The notes: generated by a model not told the origin, from the letters alone. A stretch of 21,870 nt of DNA from Candidatus Helarchaeota archaeon (GCA_016840125.1 JAEOSY010000082.1:1-21870), one strand, 5' to 3'; positions 1 through 7,128 are shown, numbered from the stretch's first letter. Numbers and translations: made by a program.

Positions 1-198
1 GAGCCTGCCCCATAACTCGAAGTATACCCCGTGATATAGCTGTTATTATACCCATCAACGGCGAGGTGGTGCATCGACGGCGAGCTGATCATTGATACCT
101 TGATCGAGTTGCTGCGGCAGGATCAGCGACTCGTCGCCCCCAGCCCAGGACGGTTTCGGTTAGCGGAAAAAAATTTGAAAGATGAGGAAATTGTCTAG
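1..198 (+). pseudogene. GC-rich gene remnant at the left edge
   Basis: The stretch is visibly richer in G+C than what follows. The frame ending in TAG at 196-198 is open back to a stop at 37-39 and encodes an amphipathic tail (about 52 codons, with GELIIDTLIELLRQ and RLVAPSPGRFRL) that resembles the end of a winged-helix or similar domain. It has no ATG or GTG start. An adjacent frame carries a similar short INGEVV peptide that stops at GATCATTGA, so the piece may be a frameshifted gene tail. A 13-nt motif (CATCRACGGCGAG) occurs twice, at 53-65 and 72-84. The function is unknown, and this could also be spurious coding. Confidence 0.2.
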
Positions 199-221
199 AA
201 AAGAATGTTTTAGAAATTCTA

Positions 222-650
222 TTAAACCTTGTATTGACGTCGGTATAGTAGCCAATTCCGGAGGATCAGAGTGAAGTGTCTGAGCTCCAAGCGGGGGATA
301 GCTACCATCTTGTGAGGGGGCTTCAGGAATTGCTCAAATGCCTGACAGTCTTTAGTAGCGTTATCCGATCCTGATGTGTGCTTTTTGAGTTCAATATTCC
401 ATGTGATTTTCTCAAGGTACTCATCAAGAAGTGAGATAGTAGTCCTAGCTGGGGGGGATTTTGCATACATAATTGTACTCCCAAGCATGCGTTCCGAGAG
501 TTCCTTTCGTTCATGAAATAGTTGTTGAATATCTAATGCTAGGTCTCGAGGGATTATAACTGATTTGGTCTTGGTCTCAGCTAGAAGTGCTAATAATCTG
601 AATACTACTGCCTCTACTCGGTCTAAACTTGTCTGCCGCTTGTTATTCAT
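222..650 (-). CDS. Hypothetical protein, 142 aa
   Basis: I do not recognise this protein. It is predicted mostly helical, with no signal peptide and no membrane segment; charged helices cover residues 1-55, there is a Ser/Thr-rich linker around 65-75, and the tail is basic (RNWLLYRRQYKV). The ATG at 650 is preceded by AAAGGAT about 7 nt upstream, a good ribosome binding site, which supports it as a real gene rather than chance. It is separated by about 170 nt from the divergently oriented membrane-protein remnant to its right. It contains two cysteines at most and no recognisable metal or nucleotide motif. Function not assigned. Confidence 0.5.
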   Translation of the reverse strand: MNNKRQTSLDRVEAVVFRLLALLAETKTKSVIIPRDLALDIQQLFHERKELSERMLGSTIMYAKSPPARTTISLLDEYLEKITWNIELKKHTSGSDNATKDCQAFEQFLKPPHKMVAIPRLELRHFTLILRNWLLYRRQYKV

Positions 651-923
651 GTGCTATCCTTTTCCATAGCTAGGAATAATCTATCAAACTATTGAGGTAG
701 GGAATATGAAGAGAAAAATAGGCTTTTTAGTACACCTCATCACTTCAAAATTCTTCTAATTTTTATTCCCTAATTTTTGAATAATTCATAGAAAGCAAAG
801 GATTTAAATGTTAAGGGATAACTTTATACAATCAAAAGTGATATTACTATCACTTTTATAATATTTGCCATCCTTTTAGCACCTTTTTACCATCCTACCG
901 GCATCGAAGCTTTTACCAATATT

Positions 924-1229
924 ATGTTACACTATCTCGTCCCAATTCTCTTTCTCGCCGATTGGTTCTTGACTGAAATGCATCGAAAAACCTCTTGGAA
1001 ATACATATTTGTTTGGTTAGCATATCCCATTTTCTACCTTATATTTACGCTCGTCCGCGGTTATTTTACGGGATCTTACATTTATCCCTTCTTGAATCTG
1101 AACACGCTTGGTACTAACTTGTTTGTTATTTTTTGTTTTTTTCTCGCTGGAGTTTTTATTGGGTTTGGAGGCCTTTTTGTTCTCAGTAACTGGCTGCTTT
1201 ATAGACAGCTAGAAAAACGAGAAAAATAA
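924..1229 (+). CDS. Pr6Pr-type integral membrane protein, 5'-truncated
   Basis: The 101-aa product carries the hallmark order of the C-terminal half of Pr6Pr/FAR-17a-like membrane proteins: an HYLVPILFLADW motif in the first helix, a WLAYPIFYLIFTLVRG helix, then GSYIYPFLNLNTLG and a last hydrophobic helix ending in a basic tail. Three membrane segments are visible. The family normally has a further roughly 100 residues and several helices in front. The same frame continues coding upstream of the ATG back to a TAA at 819-821, with family-like sequence (AILLAPFYHPTG) but no ATG, GTG or TTG. The gene therefore seems to have lost its 5' half, or to start at a non-standard codon. Function in the family is poorly known; it may be inactive here. 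Confidence 0.6.
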   Translation: MLHYLVPILFLADWFLTEMHRKTSWKYIFVWLAYPIFYLIFTLVRGYFTGSYIYPFLNLNTLGTNLFVIFCFFLAGVFIGFGGLFVLSNWLLYRQLEKREK

Positions 1230-1264
1230 ATACCCAAATCGATTAATTCTATTTGTGGTATGTA

Positions 1265-1270
1265 GGGAGG
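1265..1270 (+). promoter_or_regulatory. Ribosome binding site deciding a TTG start
   Basis: GGGAGG lies 9 nt before the TTG at 1280-1282. It fixes the HEAT-repeat gene's start there rather than at the ATG 24 nt further on. Confidence 0.7.
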
Positions 1271-1279
1271 TCCCCCTAA

Positions 1280-1720
1280 TTGTGGCGAAGAGAAATTGAA
1301 AAAATGAAAATGAGAGAGGAACTTCGCAGATTACAGCGAGAATATGAATTAGTGGTAGGAAAAATTACGCGGAAATTAGAAGCACTTATAGATGCGCCTC
1401 TCTCCCATTTTGAAAGTGAAAACCCCAAAATAAAGACAGTAATTTCCTTACTAAAAGATGTTAACATGGAAAATCGACTTCATGCGATCTCGCTTTTGGA
1501 TGATTTCCCCTATAATATTCAAAAAGCTATCCTTATGGAACTGCTACGGTCTGATATTGAACCTAAAATACGATTGAGCGCAGCAGAAGCGGTAGGTGAT
1601 TTAGGTGATAAAGCTTTAATCCCTATTTTAAGACGTGCAATGGACGACGACACAGATCCTGAGGTACGAAAAGCCGCCGCTGATGCTATTGAGTTGATTG
1701 AAAGCCTTGAAGAGTTATAG
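1280..1720 (+). CDS. HEAT-repeat protein with N-terminal coiled coil, 146 aa
   Basis: Residues about 3-38 form a highly charged, probably coiled-coil helix. Residues about 50-143 contain three HEAT/PBS-lyase-type helical repeats; the clearest are IEPKIRLSAAEAVGDLGD and TDPEVRKAAADAIELI, with the typical D-P-x-V/I-R-x-x-A-A-x-A-L/I spacing. HEAT repeats are protein-interaction scaffolds, so this is probably an adaptor rather than an enzyme; its partner is unknown. Translation starts at TTG 1280, supported by GGGAGG 9 nt upstream. The gene ends 14 nt before the 3' end of the convergent acyl-CoA synthetase gene, with almost no room for separate terminators. No signal peptide or membrane segment is seen. 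Confidence 0.8.
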   Translation: MWRREIEKMKMREELRRLQREYELVVGKITRKLEALIDAPLSHFESENPKIKTVISLLKDVNMENRLHAISLLDDFPYNIQKAILMELLRSDIEPKIRLSAAEAVGDLGDKALIPILRRAMDDDTDPEVRKAAADAIELIESLEEL

Positions 1721-1734
1721 AGACACATAAGAAA

Positions 1735-3729
1735 TTATGGATTACCAAAGAGTTCCTTAATTTTGGCTCTGAGGACTTTACCTACGGGTGATAGAGGTAA
1801 TTTGTTGGTAAAAACGACAGACCTTGGTTTCTTGTAACCCGCAACTTTTCCAACGCACCACTGGATGATTTCCCCCTCAGTAATATCAACGTTTTTACGC
1901 GGCACAACCACTGCCCGGACTGTTTCCCCCCAATCCTCATCTGGCACTCCAATTACACAGACATTATCAACCTTAGGGTGGTCTAGGATGACCTCTTCCA
2001 CCTCTAGTGGGAAGATTTTTTCGCCGCCACTATTAATACACGCTTTTTTTCGTTCAACCGTATAAATCTCGCCATCAGGTCCCCGATACGCTAAATCTCC
2101 TGAATGAAACCAGCCATGGTCATCGATTGCTAGCTTTGTTTTCACTTCATCCTTGTAATATCCCTTCATTATTGTGGGTCCCCGATACCATATTTCCCCA
2201 ATTTCCCCGTCCGGTAAGTCCTTCCCCTCCTCATCGACAATTCGCACCTCGATTCCCGTAAGTGTTTGGCCGACGGATCGATCTTTAACTTTGGTTTCAT
2301 CCGCGCTCAATTTAATAGAAGTAACTGGAGCCATTTCCGTTTGGCCAAAGGCATCAAGCACCATTGCATTGGGAAAGTGGTGGAGAATCTGCTTCTTATA
2401 CTTAGCTCGCATTAACGCGGCACCAGTAACTGCAATCTTAATTGAGGATAGATCATATTTATCAATATCCGGATGCTCTAGAAGACGCTTCCACATCGTG
2501 GGAACGAGGAAGATAAAAGTAACCCGCTGTTTTTCGATTAATTGTAATACTTCACCGGGTTCAAAGCTTTTTGACTTCGGGAATACAATCGGACTCCCGG
2601 AATACAACCATTGAACCATGAATAGCGCATAACTTGCCAAGTGAAAAAGTGGAGGAATAATCAACATCGTCATTTTCTTTTGCCCTTTCGGAGCTTTCAT
2701 TAATGCTCGGATCATCGCTACCCGGACATCAAAAGCTCCTGAAATTTTAACACCGCCCAGCAAAAAGCGATAAAGTAATTTGGGAAAGAGCTCCAGCCGT
2801 CCCCTCATAGTGTATTTAAAAGGAATTAGATTCACGAAATCCCGTATATGGTCCCCGATATGCCCGTATAGCTTGGCATCCCACCGATTCGGCTTACCAG
2901 AGAAAAATTTCAGTTTCCCTTCTTTAGTTGCCATCGTAATAGGGGGGAGTCCTGGACCTTTCTTCAGAGGGGCCTCGTATACAAATACTTTATCGCGAAG
3001 GGTGGGATCGCTCATAAAATCAAAAATGGATCCGCCGAACATCCCTGCTGCTAACTCGATTTTCCTCTCGAACTCGCTCTTCGCAAAATAATTCTTCTCT
3101 ACATCCTTTGCTGAAGGTAAAAGTCTCATCAAAAAATTGAATACTGCCTCTTGATTATATTGGATACTATGGTACGACAGCATAACACCTTTACTTCTCC
3201 CTGTCGTACCTCCGGTATAGCAGATTAATGCAAGGTCCTCCTCTGATAAGCGTGGTCTGACGTGTAACTCTATATTATAGCTGTCTTCAATCAGACTTTC
3301 ATAATCTAGGTAGCCATTATGAGAACCATTACCTTGGCATATGAAATATTTTACGTTTGGCGTATTTTTCTGTACTTCTTCAACCACAGGGAGTGCTTCA
3401 TTTTCAAAAATTAGGCATTTGGCATCACAATTATTTAGAAGATATTCCAATTCATTTGCAACATATCTATAATTCACAGGCACTGGGATTGCTCCAATTC
3501 CTTGAATCGCAACATTCGTCTCGACAAAGGCTGGGGTATTATGAAACAGAATTGCGACTTTATCGTCCTTTTTAATCCCTAAGCTCCTTAACCCGTTCCC
3601 TATACGATTAACTCTCTCATTTAATTTGTGCCATGTAATTCTATCCTCCCCATAGATGATAGAAACGTGATCCTTCGGGAGATATTTCGCTTTAATCGCA
3701 ATCGATTCTTTAAAAGGACTAATCCGCAT
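1735..3729 (-). CDS. AMP-dependent (long-chain-type) acyl-CoA synthetase with large insertion, 664 aa
   Basis: This is an ANL-superfamily adenylate-forming enzyme that would activate a carboxylic acid with ATP and join it to CoA. The motifs are in order: P-loop YTGGTTGRSKG (171-181), PPLFH (359-363), the A5 motif FGQTE (461-465), GWFHSGDLA (539-547) and PLSPVGKVLR with the catalytic Lys651. The family is usually about 500-560 aa. Here the interval from the P-loop to PPLFH is about 180 residues instead of roughly 40, because of an extra block at about 205-345 that has no recognisable motif. The ATG at 3729 has AAGG 7-8 nt upstream. The gene is monocistronic and convergent with the HEAT gene. 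A second, partial synthetase lies at the right edge of the window. The substrate cannot be read from the sequence. Confidence 0.9.
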   Translation of the reverse strand: MRISPFKESIAIKAKYLPKDHVSIIYGEDRITWHKLNERVNRIGNGLRSLGIKKDDKVAILFHNTPAFVETNVAIQGIGAIPVPVNYRYVANELEYLLNNCDAKCLIFENEALPVVEEVQKNTPNVKYFICQGNGSHNGYLDYESLIEDSYNIELHVRPRLSEEDLALICYTGGTTGRSKGVMLSYHSIQYNQEAVFNFLMRLLPSAKDVEKNYFAKSEFERKIELAAGMFGGSIFDFMSDPTLRDKVFVYEAPLKKGPGLPPITMATKEGKLKFFSGKPNRWDAKLYGHIGDHIRDFVNLIPFKYTMRGRLELFPKLLYRFLLGGVKISGAFDVRVAMIRALMKAPKGQKKMTMLIIPPLFHLASYALFMVQWLYSGSPIVFPKSKSFEPGEVLQLIEKQRVTFIFLVPTMWKRLLEHPDIDKYDLSSIKIAVTGAALMRAKYKKQILHHFPNAMVLDAFGQTEMAPVTSIKLSADETKVKDRSVGQTLTGIEVRIVDEEGKDLPDGEIGEIWYRGPTIMKGYYKDEVKTKLAIDDHGWFHSGDLAYRGPDGEIYTVERKKACINSGGEKIFPLEVEEVILDHPKVDNVCVIGVPDEDWGETVRAVVVPRKNVDITEGEIIQWCVGKVAGYKKPRSVVFTNKLPLSPVGKVLRAKIKELFGNP

Positions 3730-3860
3730 AGATATAACCTTGACCTATTATTCAAAATGCTATATTTGCCATCCTTTAATAATCACATTTGATTATCAAA
3801 AATGCAATTTGAGTAACATAAAAAAAAATAAGACTAATATATTTTGGCTTTTCATTTAAG

Positions 3861-3868
3861 TTTAAATA
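3861..3868 (+). promoter_or_regulatory. Archaeal TATA box (TTTAAATA)
   Basis: A perfect TTTAAATA centred about 34 nt before the ATG at 3899. A transcript would start around 3890, giving a leader of about 10 nt or less, which fits the absence of a Shine-Dalgarno site. Confidence 0.55.
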
Positions 3869-3898
3869 CTATCCATTAAAAATAATAATTAGACTGAA

Positions 3899-3997
3899 AT
3901 GAAACGCTTATGTATCCTTTTAATTTTGGGGATGGTCATGGTGTTTGGACTCACCATAAACGGTTGGCGAATAGAAATAATTGGAAAAGACAATTAA
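3899..3997 (+). CDS. Membrane or secreted microprotein, 32 aa
   Basis: A short open frame, ATG to TAA, encodes a basic start (MKRL), one uninterrupted hydrophobic helix (residues about 4-20, CILLILGMVMVFGLTI) and a short polar tail (NGWRIEIIGKDN). It looks like a signal-anchor or single-helix microprotein. A TTTAAATA box sits at the distance expected for a nearly leaderless transcript, which is the main reason to take it as a gene. It stands alone between the acyl-CoA synthetase start (divergent) and the left end of the TnpB element, so it could also be a remnant cut off by that insertion. Function unknown. Confidence 0.4.
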   Translation: MKRLCILLILGMVMVFGLTINGWRIEIIGKDN

Positions 3998-4201
3998 ATT
4001 CCTAAAATACTTTCTTTTGACATACTTCGTACAGGGACGCAATATTTCATTAATTAATCGAGTATGACTCAAATTTCAAACCCCGTTTGGAGTACTTTTA
4101 AACTTCGAAGGGATCAGCTTAAACTCCAAAATCCCACCTTTTCGTAGTTTAAACGAACTTTCATAGGTGTGGGGAGGAAATGCGCAAAAGTCGTCCATGG
4201 A

Positions 4202-4209
4202 TTTAAATA
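4202..4209 (+). promoter_or_regulatory. TATA-like box upstream of tnpB
   Basis: TTTAAATA inside the left end of the element, 62 nt before the tnpB ATG. The core is palindromic, so direction is not certain. Confidence 0.35.
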
Positions 4210-4270
4210 GAGTGGACGCGTTTACTTCTCTTAAAGTGGTTACTTCATAAAACCAACTGGATCTATCCCC

Positions 4271-5737
4271 ATGCTCACCACCACCATTTTTCGCTTGCAC
4301 CCCTCGGAAGCCCAGATCGCGAAGCTCAACGAGATCTTCGTGATCTACAATCGGGTGAAGCGAAAGGGATACAAACTTCTCTTTGCGGGGAAGAGGGGAA
4401 TTCAGCAGAAACTCATGAAAGTCTGTCGTAATAACCCCTATGTCAATACCATTATGATTGAGAATAAAACCAAGTTAAAGCAGCAGAAAACGTGGCTGGA
4501 GAAAAACAAGACTCGTCTTAGGCGGAAAATTGAAGTCGTGGCAGGAAAAATTACTGCAATCAAAGAGAAGAACCCGAAGGATCGGAGACTCAAAGGGCTG
4601 TATCGCCACTTATCTTCGCTCCAAAGCCGAGTGGCGTCACTGGCACTCAAACCCATCGTCTTTGGCACGAAAAGCTTGTTTCGGGAGCGTATTCGGGGGA
4701 AAATTTCTAGGGAGGAATTTCTCATTTGGCGGGACGCGTCGTTTGGCTGCGTGGGAAAGGCGCAGGGTGGGGTGCAGAATAACAATTTGAAGCTCTTGCC
4801 CAGCGAGGAATTGCGGATTTCGACCTTCCAGAAAATGAAGGGGAGGATTCCGAAGCGCCTGCATGTGCCGCTCGCGGTGAATCCAACCCAGAGGGCAGCA
4901 TTCCACGAACTCCTCCAAATGGATAAATACACCGTGGTCGTCAAGCGGAAATTCGTCAAGGGGGAAGTGCGGTATTACGCTCACGTGTCCTATGACACGC
5001 CTGAACCCACTACGCGCTTTGAATTTCAGCACGGGACGATTGGGCTGGATTTCAATTACAATTTCATCGTTCTCGTCAATATTGATAAAGAGGGGAAGTT
5101 TTTAAGTTATCAGCAAATCCCGTTTCGGAACTTGCACTCCTATCGCAAGGGTCGACGGGACGATTACGCGAGTTTCAAGATGGAGAAAGTTATTAATTAT
5201 TGTCTGAATAAGAGAAAGGGATTGATTATGGAAGACCTCTCCTTTGACCAGTCCTTTTCCTATAATAAGAAGCGTAATCGGAAAGTTACTCAATTGAAAA
5301 CTTCGATGCTCCCCCTGCTGGAGCGCAAGTGCGCTCGGCGGGGCATCGCAGTCAAAAAAGTTCACCCTGCATACACTTCAATCATCGGCGAATTGAAGTA
5401 TTCACGTTCATTTAATTTGTCCAGGCACGTCCTGGCGAGTTATGTGATAGCTCGGAAAGGTTTAGGGTTCACGGAATCACTTCCAGCCTTCTATAAGCGG
5501 GTGCTCGCACAAGTCGGGGGCGCTTTAAAACCCCGTTTGAAACCGAGCAGTCCCTACTATCAGTGGGCGCAACTCTACGACCTTTTCAAGCACTGTGGGA
5601 TAACCTCCTTCAACCCTTCGGAGACTCCTTCCTACAAGCCTGAGGCGATTGTGAAGAAGTTATTGATGCATGGGGCGAACCCGGCGACGGGCACACAGCC
5701 GGATAACCTTACGGCTGGTCTACTCGCTTGCGGGTAG
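4271..5737 (+). CDS. tnpB: TnpB-family RNA-guided nuclease-like protein, 488 aa
   Basis: TnpB proteins are omega-RNA-guided nucleases carried by IS200/IS605 elements. The N-terminal part (1-190) is basic and helical. The RuvC core shows motif I at GLDFNYNF (Asp260) and motif II at LIMEDLSFDQ (Glu321). Motif III is the variant HPAYTSIIGELKY...LSRHVLASYVIARK (365-396), which has no Asp between 365 and 401. The CxxC zinc-ribbon cysteines normally placed between motifs II and III are absent. This matches the TnpB-related group with HPAYTS/NPAYTS and IARR/IARK signatures rather than canonical TnpB. Catalytic competence is therefore uncertain. The C-terminus (HGANPATGTQPDNLTAGLLACG region) is encoded by DNA that folds into three hairpins and probably is the omega-RNA. 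Start at ATG 4271; no clear ribosome binding site. Confidence 0.88.
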   Translation: MLTTTIFRLHPSEAQIAKLNEIFVIYNRVKRKGYKLLFAGKRGIQQKLMKVCRNNPYVNTIMIENKTKLKQQKTWLEKNKTRLRRKIEVVAGKITAIKEKNPKDRRLKGLYRHLSSLQSRVASLALKPIVFGTKSLFRERIRGKISREEFLIWRDASFGCVGKAQGGVQNNNLKLLPSEELRISTFQKMKGRIPKRLHVPLAVNPTQRAAFHELLQMDKYTVVVKRKFVKGEVRYYAHVSYDTPEPTTRFEFQHGTIGLDFNYNFIVLVNIDKEGKFLSYQQIPFRNLHSYRKGRRDDYASFKMEKVINYCLNKRKGLIMEDLSFDQSFSYNKKRNRKVTQLKTSMLPLLERKCARRGIAVKKVHPAYTSIIGELKYSRSFNLSRHVLASYVIARKGLGFTESLPAFYKRVLAQVGGALKPRLKPSSPYYQWAQLYDLFKHCGITSFNPSETPSYKPEAIVKKLLMHGANPATGTQPDNLTAGLLACG

Positions 5738-5750
5738 ATGGATAATTAGC
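5660..5750 (+). ncRNA. Candidate omega-RNA scaffold overlapping the tnpB 3' end
   Basis: Three consecutive perfect or near-perfect hairpins cover 58 nt ending exactly at the tnpB stop codon. They are CCCG-gcga-CGGG (5680-5691, GCGA tetraloop), CAGCCG-10 nt-CGGCTG (5696-5717), and CTACTCG-cttg-CGGGTAG (5720-5737, with one G-U pair). The stop codon TAG is the last three bases of the third stem. Omega-RNAs of TnpB systems are known to overlap the 3' end of tnpB and run to the right end of the element, with the guide just outside it. The 5' and 3' limits given here are approximate. Confidence 0.5.
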
Positions 5751-5772
5751 ATAGAAATTTATTAGTTTCTAT
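5751..5772 (+). repeat. AT-rich hairpin at the right end of the TnpB element
   Basis: ATAGAAA and TTTCTAT form a perfect 7-bp stem around TTTATTAG. It lies just after the tnpB stop and is a candidate for the subterminal right-end palindrome. Its 3' arm overlaps a TATA-like box for the next gene. Confidence 0.4.
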
Positions 5773-5777
5773 AAATA
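5770..5777 (+). promoter_or_regulatory. TATA-like box for the 5818 operon
   Basis: TATAAATA, centred about 45 nt before the ATG at 5818. It would give a transcript start near 5800, just upstream of the AAAGGA ribosome binding site at 5806-5811. Confidence 0.4.
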
Positions 5778-5817
5778 ATTTGAAGGTTTTGGCTTAGACC
5801 TCTACAAAGGAACTCCG

Positions 5818-5991
5818 ATGCATGAGAATCTATCACCGACAAAATTGTCAGAAGTATTGAAGCAAAACTATTCATTTTTTAATAAAAATTGGAGTAATGT
5901 TTTATTAACATCCTTGTCTTTCTATTCAAAAAAATTAAGATTCGAGTCGTATGATAATACTCTAGGTTCCATAGTTGAACATTATGATTGA
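5818..5991 (+). CDS. Hypothetical protein, 57 aa, coupled to the YkgJ-like gene
   Basis: The frame runs from ATG 5818 to TGA 5989-5991. AAAGGA at 5806-5811 stands 7 nt before the ATG, a good ribosome binding site. The stop overlaps the ATG of the cysteine-cluster gene at 5984 (ATGATTGA), the arrangement typical of translational coupling. The product is soluble and helical-looking (MHENLSPTKLSEVLKQNYSF at the start, then a Ser/Leu-rich middle and an acidic tail), with no cysteines and no motif I recognise. Because it is short it could be missed by automatic gene calling. Context suggests it works with, or regulates translation of, the downstream protein. Confidence 0.5.
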   Translation: MHENLSPTKLSEVLKQNYSFFNKNWSNVLLTSLSFYSKKLRFESYDNTLGSIVEHYD

Positions 5992-6532
5992 TAAATCAAA
6001 ATTAGTAGATACTTTCAACTACTTTAACGTGTGTGGTACTTGTACAGATGAAGAGTGCTGTGCAGATCCCTACTTTATATTCTGTGCCCGTAATGAAATC
6101 GAAAAAATCAAGGATTTTATTAAGGATTTTCCCCCAAAATTCCAAAATTTCCTTGATATCGATACGATTACCTATAGTAATAAGCAGTATGAATACTATG
6201 GCTTTAAGAAAACAGCTACTAAAAAATGCATTTTCTTAGAAGGTAAGCGGGAGTGCATGATTCATGAAGTGAAGCCCTTACACTGTCGCTGTTGGCCTCT
6301 GGTCTGGTCTTGGGAGGGGAAAGAGGTTAATAAGGTATTTATCTATATTGATGAAGATCCCATTTGTCCTCTATCGGAGATCTTGTCAGAAAACAGTAAT
6401 TGGATCGCGACCATGAAGAAAATAATTATAGTAGAAGTGCAAGCGATGTCAAAGGTTGATCGGTTTGCGTTTGCCTCGCTTGATACAGATGATACATTAC
6501 GCATGATCGATGTTATCGATCTCCATGACTGA
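5984..6532 (+). CDS. YkgJ-type cysteine-cluster protein, 182 aa
   Basis: The protein has the cysteine pattern of the YkgJ/zinc- or iron-cluster family. It shows C17-x2-C20-x4-C25-C26-x7-C34 near the N-terminus, then CIFL (Cys82), CMIH (Cys91) and LHCRCWP (Cys101, Cys103), equivalent to the family's C-x-F-L ... C-x-I-H/Y ... RPxxCRxFP. The cysteines probably bind a metal ion or Fe-S cluster; the biochemical role of the family is not settled. ATG 5984 is preferred because it overlaps the stop of the preceding 57-aa frame; a TTG at 5975 in the same frame is possible. The last 60 residues lack cysteines and look like a helical extension. Confidence 0.8.
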   Translation: MIDKSKLVDTFNYFNVCGTCTDEECCADPYFIFCARNEIEKIKDFIKDFPPKFQNFLDIDTITYSNKQYEYYGFKKTATKKCIFLEGKRECMIHEVKPLHCRCWPLVWSWEGKEVNKVFIYIDEDPICPLSEILSENSNWIATMKKIIIVEVQAMSKVDRFAFASLDTDDTLRMIDVIDLHD

Positions 6533-6897
6533 AATCCTAGTTACAATTTATTTTACAATTAAGTACTAAATTACAAATTCGTAAGCAAAAGACATCACCT
6601 ATGATGGTAATTGTGTATTTCATCCTTTGAACAACTCAAACTAGTTTTTTAAACTAGGATTTTTCACTTCATAAAAAATTTATAATTAATATTGTAAACT
6701 CGTAAGGATTATTCAGGATACTTAAATTTCAATATGATAAACTCATTTAATTAAAACATCGATCCCAAATTCAAAGCTAGATCCAAAATCTTCTTCATTT
6801 GAATGGACAAAAAACCATTAGCTTTTTATACTCATTCACTGGTAAGCTTTAACAGTAGGTTAGAAAAGATCTACCCACAGTTATATGAGGGAGATAT
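6533..6897. other. AT-rich intergenic region before the histone gene
   Basis: No convincing reading frame was found in 365 bases. TTACAAWTT occurs three times at 6541-6579. A perfect inverted repeat CTAGTTT-ttt-AAACTAG lies at 6641-6657 and could end the YkgJ transcript or bind a regulator. TTTTTATACT at 6823-6832 is a possible TATA box for the histone gene. Confidence 0.5.
6641..6657. repeat. Perfect inverted repeat (7-bp arms)
   Basis: CTAGTTT and AAACTAG separated by three T. The position, about 110 nt after the YkgJ-like gene and 240 nt before the histone gene, fits either a termination hairpin or a protein-binding palindrome. Confidence 0.35.
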
Positions 6898-7110
6898 ATG
6901 GCAAAAGTCAAACAAGTTATCACCAAAACTGCTTTGCGAAGATTGATGAAACATGAAGGGCGTGCCGATATCGTGGCATTAAATGCAGTACTTTCGCTCC
7001 AAGAGCATTTAAATGATACTGCCATCGGAATTACGACGAAAGCACTCGCCCTAGCGAAACACGCTAAACGTAAGACAATTACCAAAGCAGACATCAAATT
7101 AGCTATTTAG
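6898..7110 (+). CDS. Archaeal histone, 70 aa
   Basis: This is a single histone fold that would dimerise and wrap DNA. The closest family signature is the C-terminal KHAKRKTITKADIKLAI, matching the RHAGRKTIKAEDIELA of HMf-type histones (loop 2 with the R-K-T DNA contact, then helix 3). Helix 1 is around residues 8-18 (TKTALRRLMKH), the loop carries GRADI, and the long helix 2 covers about 25-54. Length is typical of the family (65-70 aa), without extra tails. GAGGGAG ends about 5 nt before the ATG, a strong ribosome binding site. A run of eight T at 7129-7136 soon after the stop is a likely terminator. Confidence 0.92.
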   Translation: MAKVKQVITKTALRRLMKHEGRADIVALNAVLSLQEHLNDTAIGITTKALALAKHAKRKTITKADIKLAI

Positions 7111-7128
7111 GCTAATTTCAACCCCTTC

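Larger units (their letters stand above)
4077..5772 (+). mobile_element. Stand-alone TnpB (IS200/IS605-type) element, approximate ends
   Basis: The block from about 4070 to 5775 holds a tnpB gene and no tnpA transposase. It is visibly richer in G+C than the flanking DNA, which suggests recent arrival. On the left, CAAAC-CCC-GTTTG (4077-4089) can form a small hairpin. On the right, ATAGAAA/TTTCTAT (5751-5772) forms a 7-bp stem with an 8-nt loop. Such subterminal imperfect palindromes are expected for this family. Exact ends cannot be set without an empty site for comparison. Movement would need a TnpA supplied elsewhere. Confidence 0.45.

Noticed and set aside
4076..4300. Minus-strand 74-aa open frame in the left end of the TnpB element
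   Set aside because: It overlaps the tnpB start, has no ribosome binding site or recognisable domain, and the region is better explained as the palindromic end of the element.
4438..5365. Long minus-strand and plus-strand open frames inside tnpB
   Set aside because: They arise from the higher G+C content of tnpB and show no domain; tnpB itself has clear RuvC motifs.
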